From positions 496,001 to 560,000 of the forward strand of contig NZ_JHQL01000002.1 of NCBI RefSeq assembly GCF_000712975.1: a stretch of DNA of 64,000 nt, read 5' to 3'. The DNA comes from Vreelandella neptunia. GTDB lineage: Bacteria > Pseudomonadota > Gammaproteobacteria > Pseudomonadales > Halomonadaceae. Below are positions 8,756-16,829 of this stretch, in pieces. The notes beneath the pieces were generated by a model that saw only the letters and a program-made list of their open reading frames with translations, searched no databases and had not been told where the DNA came from. The position numbers were made by a program, and so were the translations under genes. Numbering within the stretch: the first letter of the stretch is position 1; each line of letters opens with the position of its first letter.

Positions 8756-10107
8756 GTTCCATACATTCGCTAACGCCGTTTAAGGATCTCGTACGCCGTC
8801 GCTGTGGTTTACACTTAGAAGGCCTTGCTGAAGCTCGTTTAGTGAAAGCCATTGATACTCTTCAAGCCGAAACCAACGTATCTGATACATCATCGCTTAT
8901 TGCGCAATTAGCGCAAAACGACGTGTTGTTTAATCATTTTATTAGTCAGTTAACGGTAAACGAAACCTACTTTTATCGAGAACCAGAGGCACTTGATTGG
9001 TTAGCCGATGTTCATCTTCCAAAGCGACTAGCTGAAAAAGGTAAGCCACTGGCCATTCTAAGCGCGGGCTGCTCATCGGGCGAAGAACCCTACAGTATCG
9101 CTATTGCGCTGTTTGAGCGTTACGGCGAACGTGCCAAACAACTCTTCCATATTACCGGCGGAGATGTTGATCAGCAGGTACTTAGCAAAGCCCAACAGGG
9201 CATTTACAGCGGCATGTCGTTTCGGGCACTGAGCCCTGCGCTTAAACACCGCTATTTTCGCCCAGAGGGTCGACGCTTCAAAATAGAGGAGACGCTTCGT
9301 CAGTGGATAACTTTTCGCTCGTTCAACGTGTTACAGCCAAATACTGACAAAATCGGCCTCTTCGACGTTATCTTATTTCGCAATGTATCGATCTATTTTG
9401 ACGAATCGACCCGACGCGATATACAGCGCCATTTGCAACAGTTACTGGCGCCAAATGGCGTTTTGTTGTGTGGCGTCACGGAAACCTTAGGCAACGATCT
9501 GGGCGTTTTGGAACTACAGCAGGCCCAGGGGGTGTTTTTCTTCCAGGAGGCGCAGGCCAGCGCTCTACCGGCTAATGATGAGCCACACGATAACGATGAT
9601 GAGTGGCTAGTCCCGCCGGTGCAGGTAGATAATTATTCACCCTCTGAGGATAACGCTGAGTTCGAGTCGCTGACGTCGTTTAACGAAGCCTTACTGCAGG
9701 CTCATCAGTTACTCAACCAGAACGCGTTTTCTGAAGCCGCCGCGCTACTTTCCAAACTGTTAGCCCAACAACCTTGGAGTGTTGATGCGCTGCTACTGGC
9801 AGGTTTAGTTGCTCGTTGGCAGCAGGGCTTTACGGATGCCTATGATTATTTCAAGCGCGCTATTTATGTGGCTCCGGATTGCTGGCCAGCGCACTTTTTT
9901 CAAGCCGAACTTTTCCGTTTAGGCGAGCTTAACGATGCCCCAACGCAGCGTCAGCGTGGCTACGCAGCGGTTATTCGCCTATTGGATGCCTCAAAACAGG
10001 CCGATGGTGGGTTAACGATCATTGAGCCGCCTATCTCACCTGGGGATGCCTACTTTTTGGCAACTCGTCACCTTCGTGCACAAACGGCCACACAGGGAGT
10101 GGGTTAA
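8752..10107 (+). CDS. CheR/WspC-like MCP methyltransferase with C-terminal TPR-like region
   Basis: A 451-residue methyltransferase. The SAM-binding motif is ILSAGCSSGEEPYSIA and the family signature appears as LFRNVSIYFD (usually CRNVLIYF). After the catalytic part (about 1-270) comes an acidic linker and then a helical region with a TPR-like repeat (LLLAGLVARWQQGFTDAYDYFKRA). CheR with TPRs is the WspC architecture. The ATG at 8752 overlaps the cheB stop by four bases; an in-frame GTG at 8737 is a less attractive alternative. Its stop shares one base with the cheA start (TAATG). Confidence 0.9.
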   Translation: MSSIHSLTPFKDLVRRRCGLHLEGLAEARLVKAIDTLQAETNVSDTSSLIAQLAQNDVLFNHFISQLTVNETYFYREPEALDWLADVHLPKRLAEKGKPLAILSAGCSSGEEPYSIAIALFERYGERAKQLFHITGGDVDQQVLSKAQQGIYSGMSFRALSPALKHRYFRPEGRRFKIEETLRQWITFRSFNVLQPNTDKIGLFDVILFRNVSIYFDESTRRDIQRHLQQLLAPNGVLLCGVTETLGNDLGVLELQQAQGVFFFQEAQASALPANDEPHDNDDEWLVPPVQVDNYSPSEDNAEFESLTSFNEALLQAHQLLNQNAFSEAAALLSKLLAQQPWSVDALLLAGLVARWQQGFTDAYDYFKRAIYVAPDCWPAHFFQAELFRLGELNDAPTQRQRGYAAVIRLLDASKQADGGLTIIEPPISPGDAYFLATRHLRAQTATQGVG

Positions 10108-12233
10108 TGGCACTGGATATTAAACGCTTTATTCAGCGCTTTATTGAAGAAGCGTCGGATCACTTGCCCCGTTTAAGGGAAGGTATCGAAGCACTTGAAC
10201 AAGGCGACACCCAGCAAGAGCGAATTAACGAGCTATTTCGCGCTGCTCATACGCTGAAAGGCTCTTCACGTATGCTGAAGCTGACGCCCATTACAGCGAT
10301 CGCTCACAGCACTGAAGAGTTATTAAGCGCACTGCGTGACGGATCACAAACCGTCTCGCCGGATATCACATGTCTTTTAAATCAGGCGACGGATGCCCTG
10401 TCGGACCTGGTCAGTCAACTTGCCCAAAATGTGCCACCCGCAGAGCTACCCGAGGCTGATAGCCAGCTCTGCCAAGCGCTGGAAAACGCCGCTGCGGGAA
10501 AGCTAACCCCAACGTCTGAACGGCTCCCTGAAACAGCAGCACTCGTGAACAGCGAACCTAGCGTTACACCGCCTACCACAAAGAGCCCAGCACTTCCGGC
10601 TCAAGAACTGCGTTTAACAGATACGGTACGCGTGCGCCTTGACCGTTTGGATGACGTGATTCGCCTAATGGGCGAAGTATTATCAGGGCACCATCATTTG
10701 CACTCCCTGGTAGAACAAGCTCGCAGCCTCGGCGCGGCTCTTCCCAAAGATCAGCAGGCCCCCTTTAACGCCTTTAGCCGCGAGTTGAAAGACAGCGTGC
10801 TTTCCCACGACGGGCTAATGAGTGACCTTCATGATCGAGCACTGCAGATGCGTATGTTACCGTTGAGCGTGGTGTTTGACCCCTTATCCCAAATGGCCAG
10901 AGACCTTGCCCATTCGCTAGGCAAACAGGTTAATTGCCGTGTTCACGGCAGTGAAATTGAACTTGACCGACAAATGATAGATCGCCTGTCGGACCCGCTT
11001 ATTCATCTGCTGCGGAATGCACTAGATCACGGTTTGGAAGCACCCGATGAACGCCAAGCAGCGGGTAAGCCTGCTCGGGGGCAGTTGTCGCTAGAGGCAT
11101 GGCAAGACGGCAGCTGGGTAGTGATTGAAATGCGCGATGACGGCGCGGGTATTTCCCTAGAAGCGGTACGCCGCAAGGCGCTCTCCAAGCAGCTGCTCAG
11201 CGAAGAGCAGTTGCTTGCCCTAACCGAACAGGAAACCCTAGAGCTTATTTTCCTGCCCGGCTTTTCAACCAAACCGCTGATTACCGATTTTTCAGGCCGC
11301 GGCGTGGGCATGGATGTCGTCAAACGAACCGTTATTGATGAACTCAACGGTGATTTACATCTTTCCAGCCATTCCGGCAAAGGCACCTGCTTTACCCTGC
11401 GCCTGCCTTTATCGCTGGCCATGATGCGTGTTCTGTTGATAAAAGTGGGTACCATCACGCTAGGTATCACGGCACCTTATGTATCAGAGCTTGTAGAGCA
11501 TCTATCAACGAACTTTATCGATGCTGCTGGGCAAAAAACACTAATCTTACGTAACGAATTTGTTCCAGTCGTTTCTCTCGCAGAATTATTAGGCCTTTCC
11601 TACACGCCCTCTACTGCTGATAATTTGCTATTACTTGTCGTACATCAACGTCATCAAAAACTCGCGTTAATTATCGATGCGTTAGTGGATGAACGCGATA
11701 TGGTGATTAAGCCTTTACCCGCCCATTTACGCCATTTGCCGTTGGTATCGGGTATGGTCACTCTGGGGCGCAATACGCTGGTCAGCCTTTTACATGTACC
11801 AACATTACTGGAGCACTCACGTCGCTATGCACCACGGACGTTAGTGAAAACGGAACAACCGCTCCAGGCGCATCGTATACTGGTTGTCGATGACTCACTG
11901 AACACCCGTGAAATTGAAAAAGACGTTTTAGAGGCATGGGGCTATCAGGTCACACTGGCAGAAAATGGCCGTGATGGGCTTAATAAAGCCCTTGCTGATT
12001 CGTTTGATGCCGTGCTAACCGATGTCGAAATGCCTGTCATGGATGGTTTTGCACTGACTGCAAGTCTGCGAGAAAATGAGCTTTATCGTTATAAGCCTAT
12101 TATCATTATTACATCACGAGAAAAAGAAGCGGATCGCCGACGTGGCATTGAAGTAGGCGCTGATGCCTATATTGTTAAAGGTAGTTTTGATCAAAATAAT
12201 TTAGTGGACACGCTGAGAGCTTTACTCGGCTAA
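10107..12233 (+). CDS. CheA-REC hybrid histidine kinase (WspE-like)
   Basis: A 708-residue kinase. Domains in order: HPt with phosphorylatable H48 in AAHTLKGSSRM; an alanine/proline-rich linker with no recognisable P2 domain; the dimerisation segment (LDRLDDVIRLMGEVL); a GHKL ATPase with the N box in LLRNALDHGLE, G1 in RDDGAGI and G2 in SGRGVGMDVV; a CheW-like P5 domain; and a C-terminal receiver with Asp in VLTDVEMPVMDG. Canonical CheA lacks the receiver; CheA-REC fusions are typical of alternative systems such as WspE, FrzE and ChpA. GGGAG at 10095-10099 serves the ATG. The receiver may act as phosphate sink or as the first step to the HPt of the downstream cyclase. Confidence 0.94.
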   Translation: MALDIKRFIQRFIEEASDHLPRLREGIEALEQGDTQQERINELFRAAHTLKGSSRMLKLTPITAIAHSTEELLSALRDGSQTVSPDITCLLNQATDALSDLVSQLAQNVPPAELPEADSQLCQALENAAAGKLTPTSERLPETAALVNSEPSVTPPTTKSPALPAQELRLTDTVRVRLDRLDDVIRLMGEVLSGHHHLHSLVEQARSLGAALPKDQQAPFNAFSRELKDSVLSHDGLMSDLHDRALQMRMLPLSVVFDPLSQMARDLAHSLGKQVNCRVHGSEIELDRQMIDRLSDPLIHLLRNALDHGLEAPDERQAAGKPARGQLSLEAWQDGSWVVIEMRDDGAGISLEAVRRKALSKQLLSEEQLLALTEQETLELIFLPGFSTKPLITDFSGRGVGMDVVKRTVIDELNGDLHLSSHSGKGTCFTLRLPLSLAMMRVLLIKVGTITLGITAPYVSELVEHLSTNFIDAAGQKTLILRNEFVPVVSLAELLGLSYTPSTADNLLLLVVHQRHQKLALIIDALVDERDMVIKPLPAHLRHLPLVSGMVTLGRNTLVSLLHVPTLLEHSRRYAPRTLVKTEQPLQAHRILVVDDSLNTREIEKDVLEAWGYQVTLAENGRDGLNKALADSFDAVLTDVEMPVMDGFALTASLRENELYRYKPIIIITSREKEADRRRGIEVGADAYIVKGSFDQNNLVDTLRALLG

Positions 12234-12258
12234 GCACACTTCATGGTGGGGGGTAATC

Positions 12259-12615
12259 ATGCAAATTTTGGTCGTAGACGACGACCCATTAGCCTGTGAA
12301 ATGACAGCAGCGTTACTTGAGTTTCAAGGCTATACAACGATCATGGCCAATGATGCCATGGAGGCTGTTCAACACTTGGACAACCTGGATACTATCGAGC
12401 TTATTGTCAGCGACATGCATATGCCGCTTATTAATGGCATCGAATTTTTGGAAATGTTGCGTGAACAAGACGTCTCTCTGCCTTTTATTTTACTCAGCGG
12501 CGACACCCCTGAGCCAGAGCTACTGCAAACACCAGGCTTGAATGCCTGCTTACAAAAAGATGCGCAGCTAACCTCTACACTCCAACATGCCGTGACCCAA
12601 GCGCTCAATGGTTAA
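12259..12615 (+). CDS. single-domain response regulator (CheY-like)
   Basis: A 118-residue stand-alone receiver. The acidic pocket is D7-D8-D9, the phosphoacceptor is D52 in IVSDMHMP, the switch Ser is in LLSGDTPEP and the conserved Lys is in LQKDAQ. It has no output domain, so it acts by protein contact or as a phosphate shuttle between the CheA-REC hybrid and the HPt-containing cyclase, its direct neighbours. The start follows a G-rich stretch (TGGGGGG) that probably serves as the ribosome binding site. Confidence 0.9.
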   Translation: MQILVVDDDPLACEMTAALLEFQGYTTIMANDAMEAVQHLDNLDTIELIVSDMHMPLINGIEFLEMLREQDVSLPFILLSGDTPEPELLQTPGLNACLQKDAQLTSTLQHAVTQALNG

Positions 12616-12669
12616 ACCTAAGCTATCTGCTTCACGACGCATCGTTTGCCCACATAAACAGGTAGTCTG

Positions 12670-14382
12670 ATGTCATCCTCTGCTCCGACGCTGCACGAAA
12701 AGCTGAACCATTTGCGCCACCGTTTTATTGAACAGCTGCCAGCACGTTTACAGCAAACCGCCGACAAGTGGCAACAAAGCCACCTGTCGCTGGAGGCAGA
12801 GTCACGCTTAGCGCCTGAACTCCATCGCTTTTTCCACAGCTTAAAAGGTACAGGGCGCTCGTTAGGCTTTGAGCGCATTGCGATGTTAGCCAATCAAGGC
12901 GAAGAAGCGCTAAAAACAAGCCCTACTCCACCTACATTAAACAGCTTGATACCTCAGCTTTTTCAACAGCTTGCCGAGGAAATTAAGTATTTGCAGTCCC
13001 AGCAAGGCCAGCAGACGGTGCTGGCATCGCTTAACAGTATTGAGCTGTCATCGGCCATTGCACAGCCACGCAGTAAGCGTCAACGGCTAATCTATTTATG
13101 CGACGACGAACCCGACCAAGTTAGTCAGCTGCTGCATCACCTGCGCTGTTTCGGCCATGAAGTGGTTCATTTTGAAGACACCGAATCTTTCTTTAACGCG
13201 GTCATTACCCGTCGACCCGACGCTATCATCATGGATGTGCAGTTTCCTCAAGGTAACACCGCGGGTACTGAAACGCTGACCAGCCTGAACAAGCTCACCG
13301 GAGAACGGCTGCCTTCTATTGTATTGTCATCCTACGGCGATTTTTATTCACGGCTGAGCGCTGTTCGTGCTGGCTGCAATGGCTACTTTACTAAGCCCAT
13401 TAAGCCACTGGATTTAATGTTAGCCATCGATGAACTCACCACTCCACTAGATGAAGAGCCTCTGCGCGTATTGGTCGTTGATGATGAGCCAGAAGCAGCG
13501 GCCTATCACTCATTGATTCTTGAAGAAGCAGGTATGATTGTTCAGCAGGTTAATCACCCTGCGGATGCGTTAGCGGCGCTGGACCGTTTTAGTCCTGACT
13601 TACTGCTAATTGATGTCTATATGCCAGTGTGTTCTGGGGAAGAGCTGGCGACGATTATTCGCCAGCAATCCGCGCATATTGGCCTGCCGATTATTTATCT
13701 ATCTAGCGAAACAGACAGCCAAAAGCAGCTTTCGGCCATGACCGCAGGCGTAGAGGCCTTTATTACTAAGCCTGTTACCCCCGATGAACTGGTCTCTGCG
13801 GTACAGCTGCGTGCCGAACGCTTGCATTTACTGCGCTCTCTGATGACCCAAGACAGCATGACGGGGCTTTATAACCATAGCACCACCACTGACATGATCG
13901 GTAAAGCCCTCGCCCATGCCTATCGCGAAGGCAGCCAGCACGCCATGGCCATGCTGGATATCGATCATTTTAAAACCGTCAATGATACCCATGGGCACTT
14001 AGCGGGTGATCAGGTCATTATCACACTGGCTCGGCTGCTAAAAACTCGCTTGCGCGTATCCGATATTATTGGACGCTATGGTGGGGAAGAGTTTGTTGTA
14101 TTACTAAAAGGGATCACTGCAGAACGCGCAGCCGAACTTATTGATGAACTGCGCCACGATTTTGAACTAGTGGATTTTCATGCCGGTGGAGAGCGCTTTC
14201 GCTGCACCTTCAGTGCAGGCATTAGCAGTTTTCCTAACCAGCCTTCCACTGAAGCGTTACGCCTTAGCGCAGACCAAGCGCTTTACCTTGCTAAGCGGCA
14301 AGGGCGTAATCAAGTAGTGATCAGTAAAGAGCATGACCCAAACCATCGTAGCGCAGCACAACGTGACACGGGAAAACAATGA
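12670..14382 (+). CDS. HPt-REC-REC-GGDEF diguanylate cyclase
   Basis: A 570-residue output protein that should make c-di-GMP. Domains: an N-terminal HPt with H56 in FFHSLKGTGR; a first receiver (about 135-255, Asp in AIIMDVQFPQG); a second receiver (about 265-385, VVDDEPEA and LLLIDVYMP); and a GGDEF domain (about 390-555). The active site is intact (GRYGGEEFVVLL) and an I-site RVSD sits five residues before it, so product inhibition is expected. WspR has one receiver and no HPt, so this is a more elaborate output module. Lying between the lone receiver and cheW, and overlapping cheW by ATGA, it is clearly part of the chemosensory operon. Confidence 0.92.
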   Translation: MSSSAPTLHEKLNHLRHRFIEQLPARLQQTADKWQQSHLSLEAESRLAPELHRFFHSLKGTGRSLGFERIAMLANQGEEALKTSPTPPTLNSLIPQLFQQLAEEIKYLQSQQGQQTVLASLNSIELSSAIAQPRSKRQRLIYLCDDEPDQVSQLLHHLRCFGHEVVHFEDTESFFNAVITRRPDAIIMDVQFPQGNTAGTETLTSLNKLTGERLPSIVLSSYGDFYSRLSAVRAGCNGYFTKPIKPLDLMLAIDELTTPLDEEPLRVLVVDDEPEAAAYHSLILEEAGMIVQQVNHPADALAALDRFSPDLLLIDVYMPVCSGEELATIIRQQSAHIGLPIIYLSSETDSQKQLSAMTAGVEAFITKPVTPDELVSAVQLRAERLHLLRSLMTQDSMTGLYNHSTTTDMIGKALAHAYREGSQHAMAMLDIDHFKTVNDTHGHLAGDQVIITLARLLKTRLRVSDIIGRYGGEEFVVLLKGITAERAAELIDELRHDFELVDFHAGGERFRCTFSAGISSFPNQPSTEALRLSADQALYLAKRQGRNQVVISKEHDPNHRSAAQRDTGKQ

Positions 14383-14966
14383 CCGATACTGCTCCACAAC
14401 GTGATGCACAAGCTATCTCTCTTGAAGAAGCGCTAGCACGCCAGAGTAACGACGAGTCGATTATTGATGTGGACGAACCCTGCCAGCAGTTGGTGCTATT
14501 TCGTTTAGCCGGTCAACGCTTCGCCTTCCCTGGCAGTGCGGTCAATGAAATTTTGAACGGTGACCAACCCGTGTATTTTGTGCCTGGGCTGCCCGACTCG
14601 ATGGAAGGTGTGATTCACTTACGCGGCAACATTGAATCGGTGATGACGCTGCGGTCACTGCTTGAGCTTCCCCCTGCAGAACAAACGGGCATGCTGTTAT
14701 TAGTTACTGCAGCAGGCATTCGTAGCGCCGTTCGTATCGACCATTTAGACGATGTTTGCGACATTCCGATCAGCACGCTAAAACCCGCCCCAGACACCCT
14801 TTCCAGACAGTTAACGCCCTATGTAAGTGGGCTCTGGCAACCTGAAGCAACGCCGGAAGAGAGCGAGAGAGAAGCAGCTGAAGGTTATTCTGAAAAACGC
14901 AGCGCAGCCATTGTTTTACTCGACCCAGACGCGTTATTCAGTGCTTATCAGCAAGGCTTAGGGTAA
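14379..14966 (+). CDS. CheW-like coupling protein
   Basis: A 195-residue protein with a CheW domain between short extensions. The core reads QLVLFRLAGQRFAFPGSAVNEIL, then VPGLPDSMEGVIHLRGNIESVMTL, and a third conserved stretch ending near residue 150. CheW links receptors to the CheA P5 domain in the sensory array. The start overlaps the cyclase stop as ATGA, and the second coupling-like gene follows three bases after its stop. Two scaffold genes in the operon match the Wsp system, which also has two (WspB and WspD). Confidence 0.88.
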   Translation: MTDTAPQRDAQAISLEEALARQSNDESIIDVDEPCQQLVLFRLAGQRFAFPGSAVNEILNGDQPVYFVPGLPDSMEGVIHLRGNIESVMTLRSLLELPPAEQTGMLLLVTAAGIRSAVRIDHLDDVCDIPISTLKPAPDTLSRQLTPYVSGLWQPEATPEESEREAAEGYSEKRSAAIVLLDPDALFSAYQQGLG

Positions 14967-14969
14967 GTC

Positions 14970-15380
14970 ATGGTAAATGGTGCACCGAAGCACTCCTCAG
15001 ACCCACCGTCCCATGTTGCCTTAGTGCTATTTAATGCTGGCAAGACCCTGGCCGCCATTGAAGCACGTCATATCACTGGGTTAGCGAACATAGCCCGCTT
15101 ACCACGATGCGCCAATGCTGAGCGCCTACTGCTTAATACTCAACTAATAAGCATAGCCCCTACTCACTGGCTCACCCTGCAAGATGCCGATGGCGCTTGG
15201 CAGTTAGGTGTCTCGGGAGAAGTTGTTTTAGCACATACGCCAATAGTGGAACTGTTTCCATTGCCCGCTCTAATTGCTGCACGCCACGCAAGCCCCGCTC
15301 TGCGAGGCTTAGCGTTGGCCAACCAAACGGTACGCTTGTTATTTGATGGCGCAGCGCTTAAACCAGACCTAACGCTGTAA
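14970..15380 (+). CDS. small divergent CheW-like protein
   Basis: A 136-residue protein closing the chemosensory operon. It has the beta-rich rhythm of a CheW domain (VALVLFNAGKTLAAIEARHITGL at the start, LLLNTQLISIAP in the middle) but little motif identity, so CheW-like is inferred mainly from position and length. No signal peptide or membrane segment. The start lies three bases after the cheW stop. Its end overlaps the end of moeA on the other strand by 12 bases, so no terminator separates the convergent operons. Confidence 0.6.
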   Translation: MVNGAPKHSSDPPSHVALVLFNAGKTLAAIEARHITGLANIARLPRCANAERLLLNTQLISIAPTHWLTLQDADGAWQLGVSGEVVLAHTPIVELFPLPALIAARHASPALRGLALANQTVRLLFDGAALKPDLTL

Positions 15381-16574
15381 CCATAAACAGCGAACCGGCG
15401 TGCCTTTCTCTATCTGCTGGTGCGGGTCAATCACCGCTAATGCGTCAGCACTAATACACGATGAAAGCACGCCTGAGTTTTGGTCTTCAAACGCATCAGC
15501 TATGACGCCCTCCTCGCTAAACCGCAGCGCAACACGCATATAGTGCTGGCGTGGGCCAGTACTCGTGTTGAAATTAGCCGTGGCCATTAGGGCAGGCAAG
15601 GCGCTCAACGCTGAGCAACCCAGTAGGCTTCCCATCAAAGGACGTAAAAACAACCACGCGCCCACAAACCCAGAAACAGGGTTACCCGGCAGCCCTACAA
15701 AACGCGCCTCGCTGCCATCTTCACGTGGCAGACGGCCTAGCGCCAACGGTTTTCCTGGGCGAATCGCCAGTTTCCACATATCTAATTGGCCTAGCGATTC
15801 CAGCGCAGCCTTAACATGATCTTCTTCTCCGACGCTAACCCCACCGGTGCTGACAACCACATCAGCGACGGAGGCGGCTTGCGTTAATAATTTGACCGTC
15901 TGGGCATAATCGTCAGGCACACTAACCCGCTGTACCACCTCCGCACCAAAGTTTTCTAGCAATCGTTTCAGCATCGGCTGATTAGAGTTATATAGCTGAC
16001 CTGGCTTTAACGGCGTGCCAGGGTCAACTATTTCGTCACCCGTCGACAGTAGCGCTACTCTCGGCCGACGACGCACGCTCACCTGGGTAATTCCTTGCCC
16101 CGCCAAATGCCCCAGCGCTGCCGCCTCCAGGCGCTCGCCTGCCGCCAGCAGCAGCTCCCCCTGGTGTACATCACGCCCTTGGCGGCGCACGTTGTCGCCC
16201 ACCGGCAGTGCATCCGGCATCAATACTTGGTCACCGTGCTGCGTTACCCGCTCTTGCATCACTACACAGTCGGCGCCATCAGGAATCTCACCGCCGGTAA
16301 AAATGCGCGCACAACTGCCTGGTGCCAAGGGTACAGCGGGGCTGCCCGCCGCAATACGCTGGCTGATCGGCAGCCACTTGCCCGCATCACTGGCACGAAG
16401 CGCGTAGCCATCCATTGCGCTGTTATCAAATGGCGGGACGTCTAGCTGTGCGTTAACAGCGTCGGTCAACACACGCCCAGCTGCCGCATCAAGCGGCACA
16501 CGCTCAGCGCCAAGCGGAGTGACATCGGCTAGCAGCGCTTCAAGCGCGGCACTTATCGGCTGTAACTCAGCCAT
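15369..16574 (-). CDS. moeA: molybdopterin molybdenumtransferase MoeA (copy 1)
   Basis: A 401-residue MoeA, which inserts molybdate into adenylylated molybdopterin. Visible motifs: NSAMDGYALRASD near residue 50, LSTGDEIVDPG, STGGVSVGEEDHVK near 245, RPGKPLALG and GLPGNPVSGF. Length is typical. The ATG at 16574 sits in a 37-bp sequence also found at the end of moaB (18512-18548). In that second copy the moeA start bases ATGGCTGA overlap the moaB stop, showing that moaB and moeA were once adjacent and overlapping; a 1.9-kb insertion now separates them. Because the insertion removed co-transcription with moaB, moeA must use a promoter within the insert (inference). A second moeA lies at 29689. 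Confidence 0.95.
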   Translation of the reverse strand: MAELQPISAALEALLADVTPLGAERVPLDAAAGRVLTDAVNAQLDVPPFDNSAMDGYALRASDAGKWLPISQRIAAGSPAVPLAPGSCARIFTGGEIPDGADCVVMQERVTQHGDQVLMPDALPVGDNVRRQGRDVHQGELLLAAGERLEAAALGHLAGQGITQVSVRRRPRVALLSTGDEIVDPGTPLKPGQLYNSNQPMLKRLLENFGAEVVQRVSVPDDYAQTVKLLTQAASVADVVVSTGGVSVGEEDHVKAALESLGQLDMWKLAIRPGKPLALGRLPREDGSEARFVGLPGNPVSGFVGAWLFLRPLMGSLLGCSALSALPALMATANFNTSTGPRQHYMRVALRFSEEGVIADAFEDQNSGVLSSCISADALAVIDPHQQIEKGTPVRCLWLQR

Positions 16575-16603
16575 GCTGCCCCCGGCCTGGAATGACGAGG
16601 TTG
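16567..16603. repeat. 37-bp direct repeat, left copy (moeA start side)
   Basis: Bases 16567-16603 are identical to 18512-18548 over 37 positions, with mismatches immediately outside both ends. This copy contains the first eight bases of moeA and 29 bases of its leader. It bounds the insertion on the left. Confidence 0.95.
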
Positions 16604-16829
16604 TTAAACATAAGCTGGTTATTATGAAATAGTGGCATAGTCGTCTCTAAAAACAGGAAAATTGAAGTAGTGAAACCCAAGAATTAGATGATCGGTATAG
16701 GTAGAATGCCACGATCAACGGATAGAAACAGCTAGCTAATGTCTTCACTAAGCGGCATTCCAAGCAGCCTAAGACAAAAAGAATCGCTGGTGCCGTTGGG
16801 CAGTCACCCAAAAAAGAGAGCCTAGCGCT

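Noticed and set aside
11027-11470. 147-codon frame antisense to cheA
   Set aside because: Shadow of a conserved coding region, serine/arginine-rich as expected for a wrong-frame translation.
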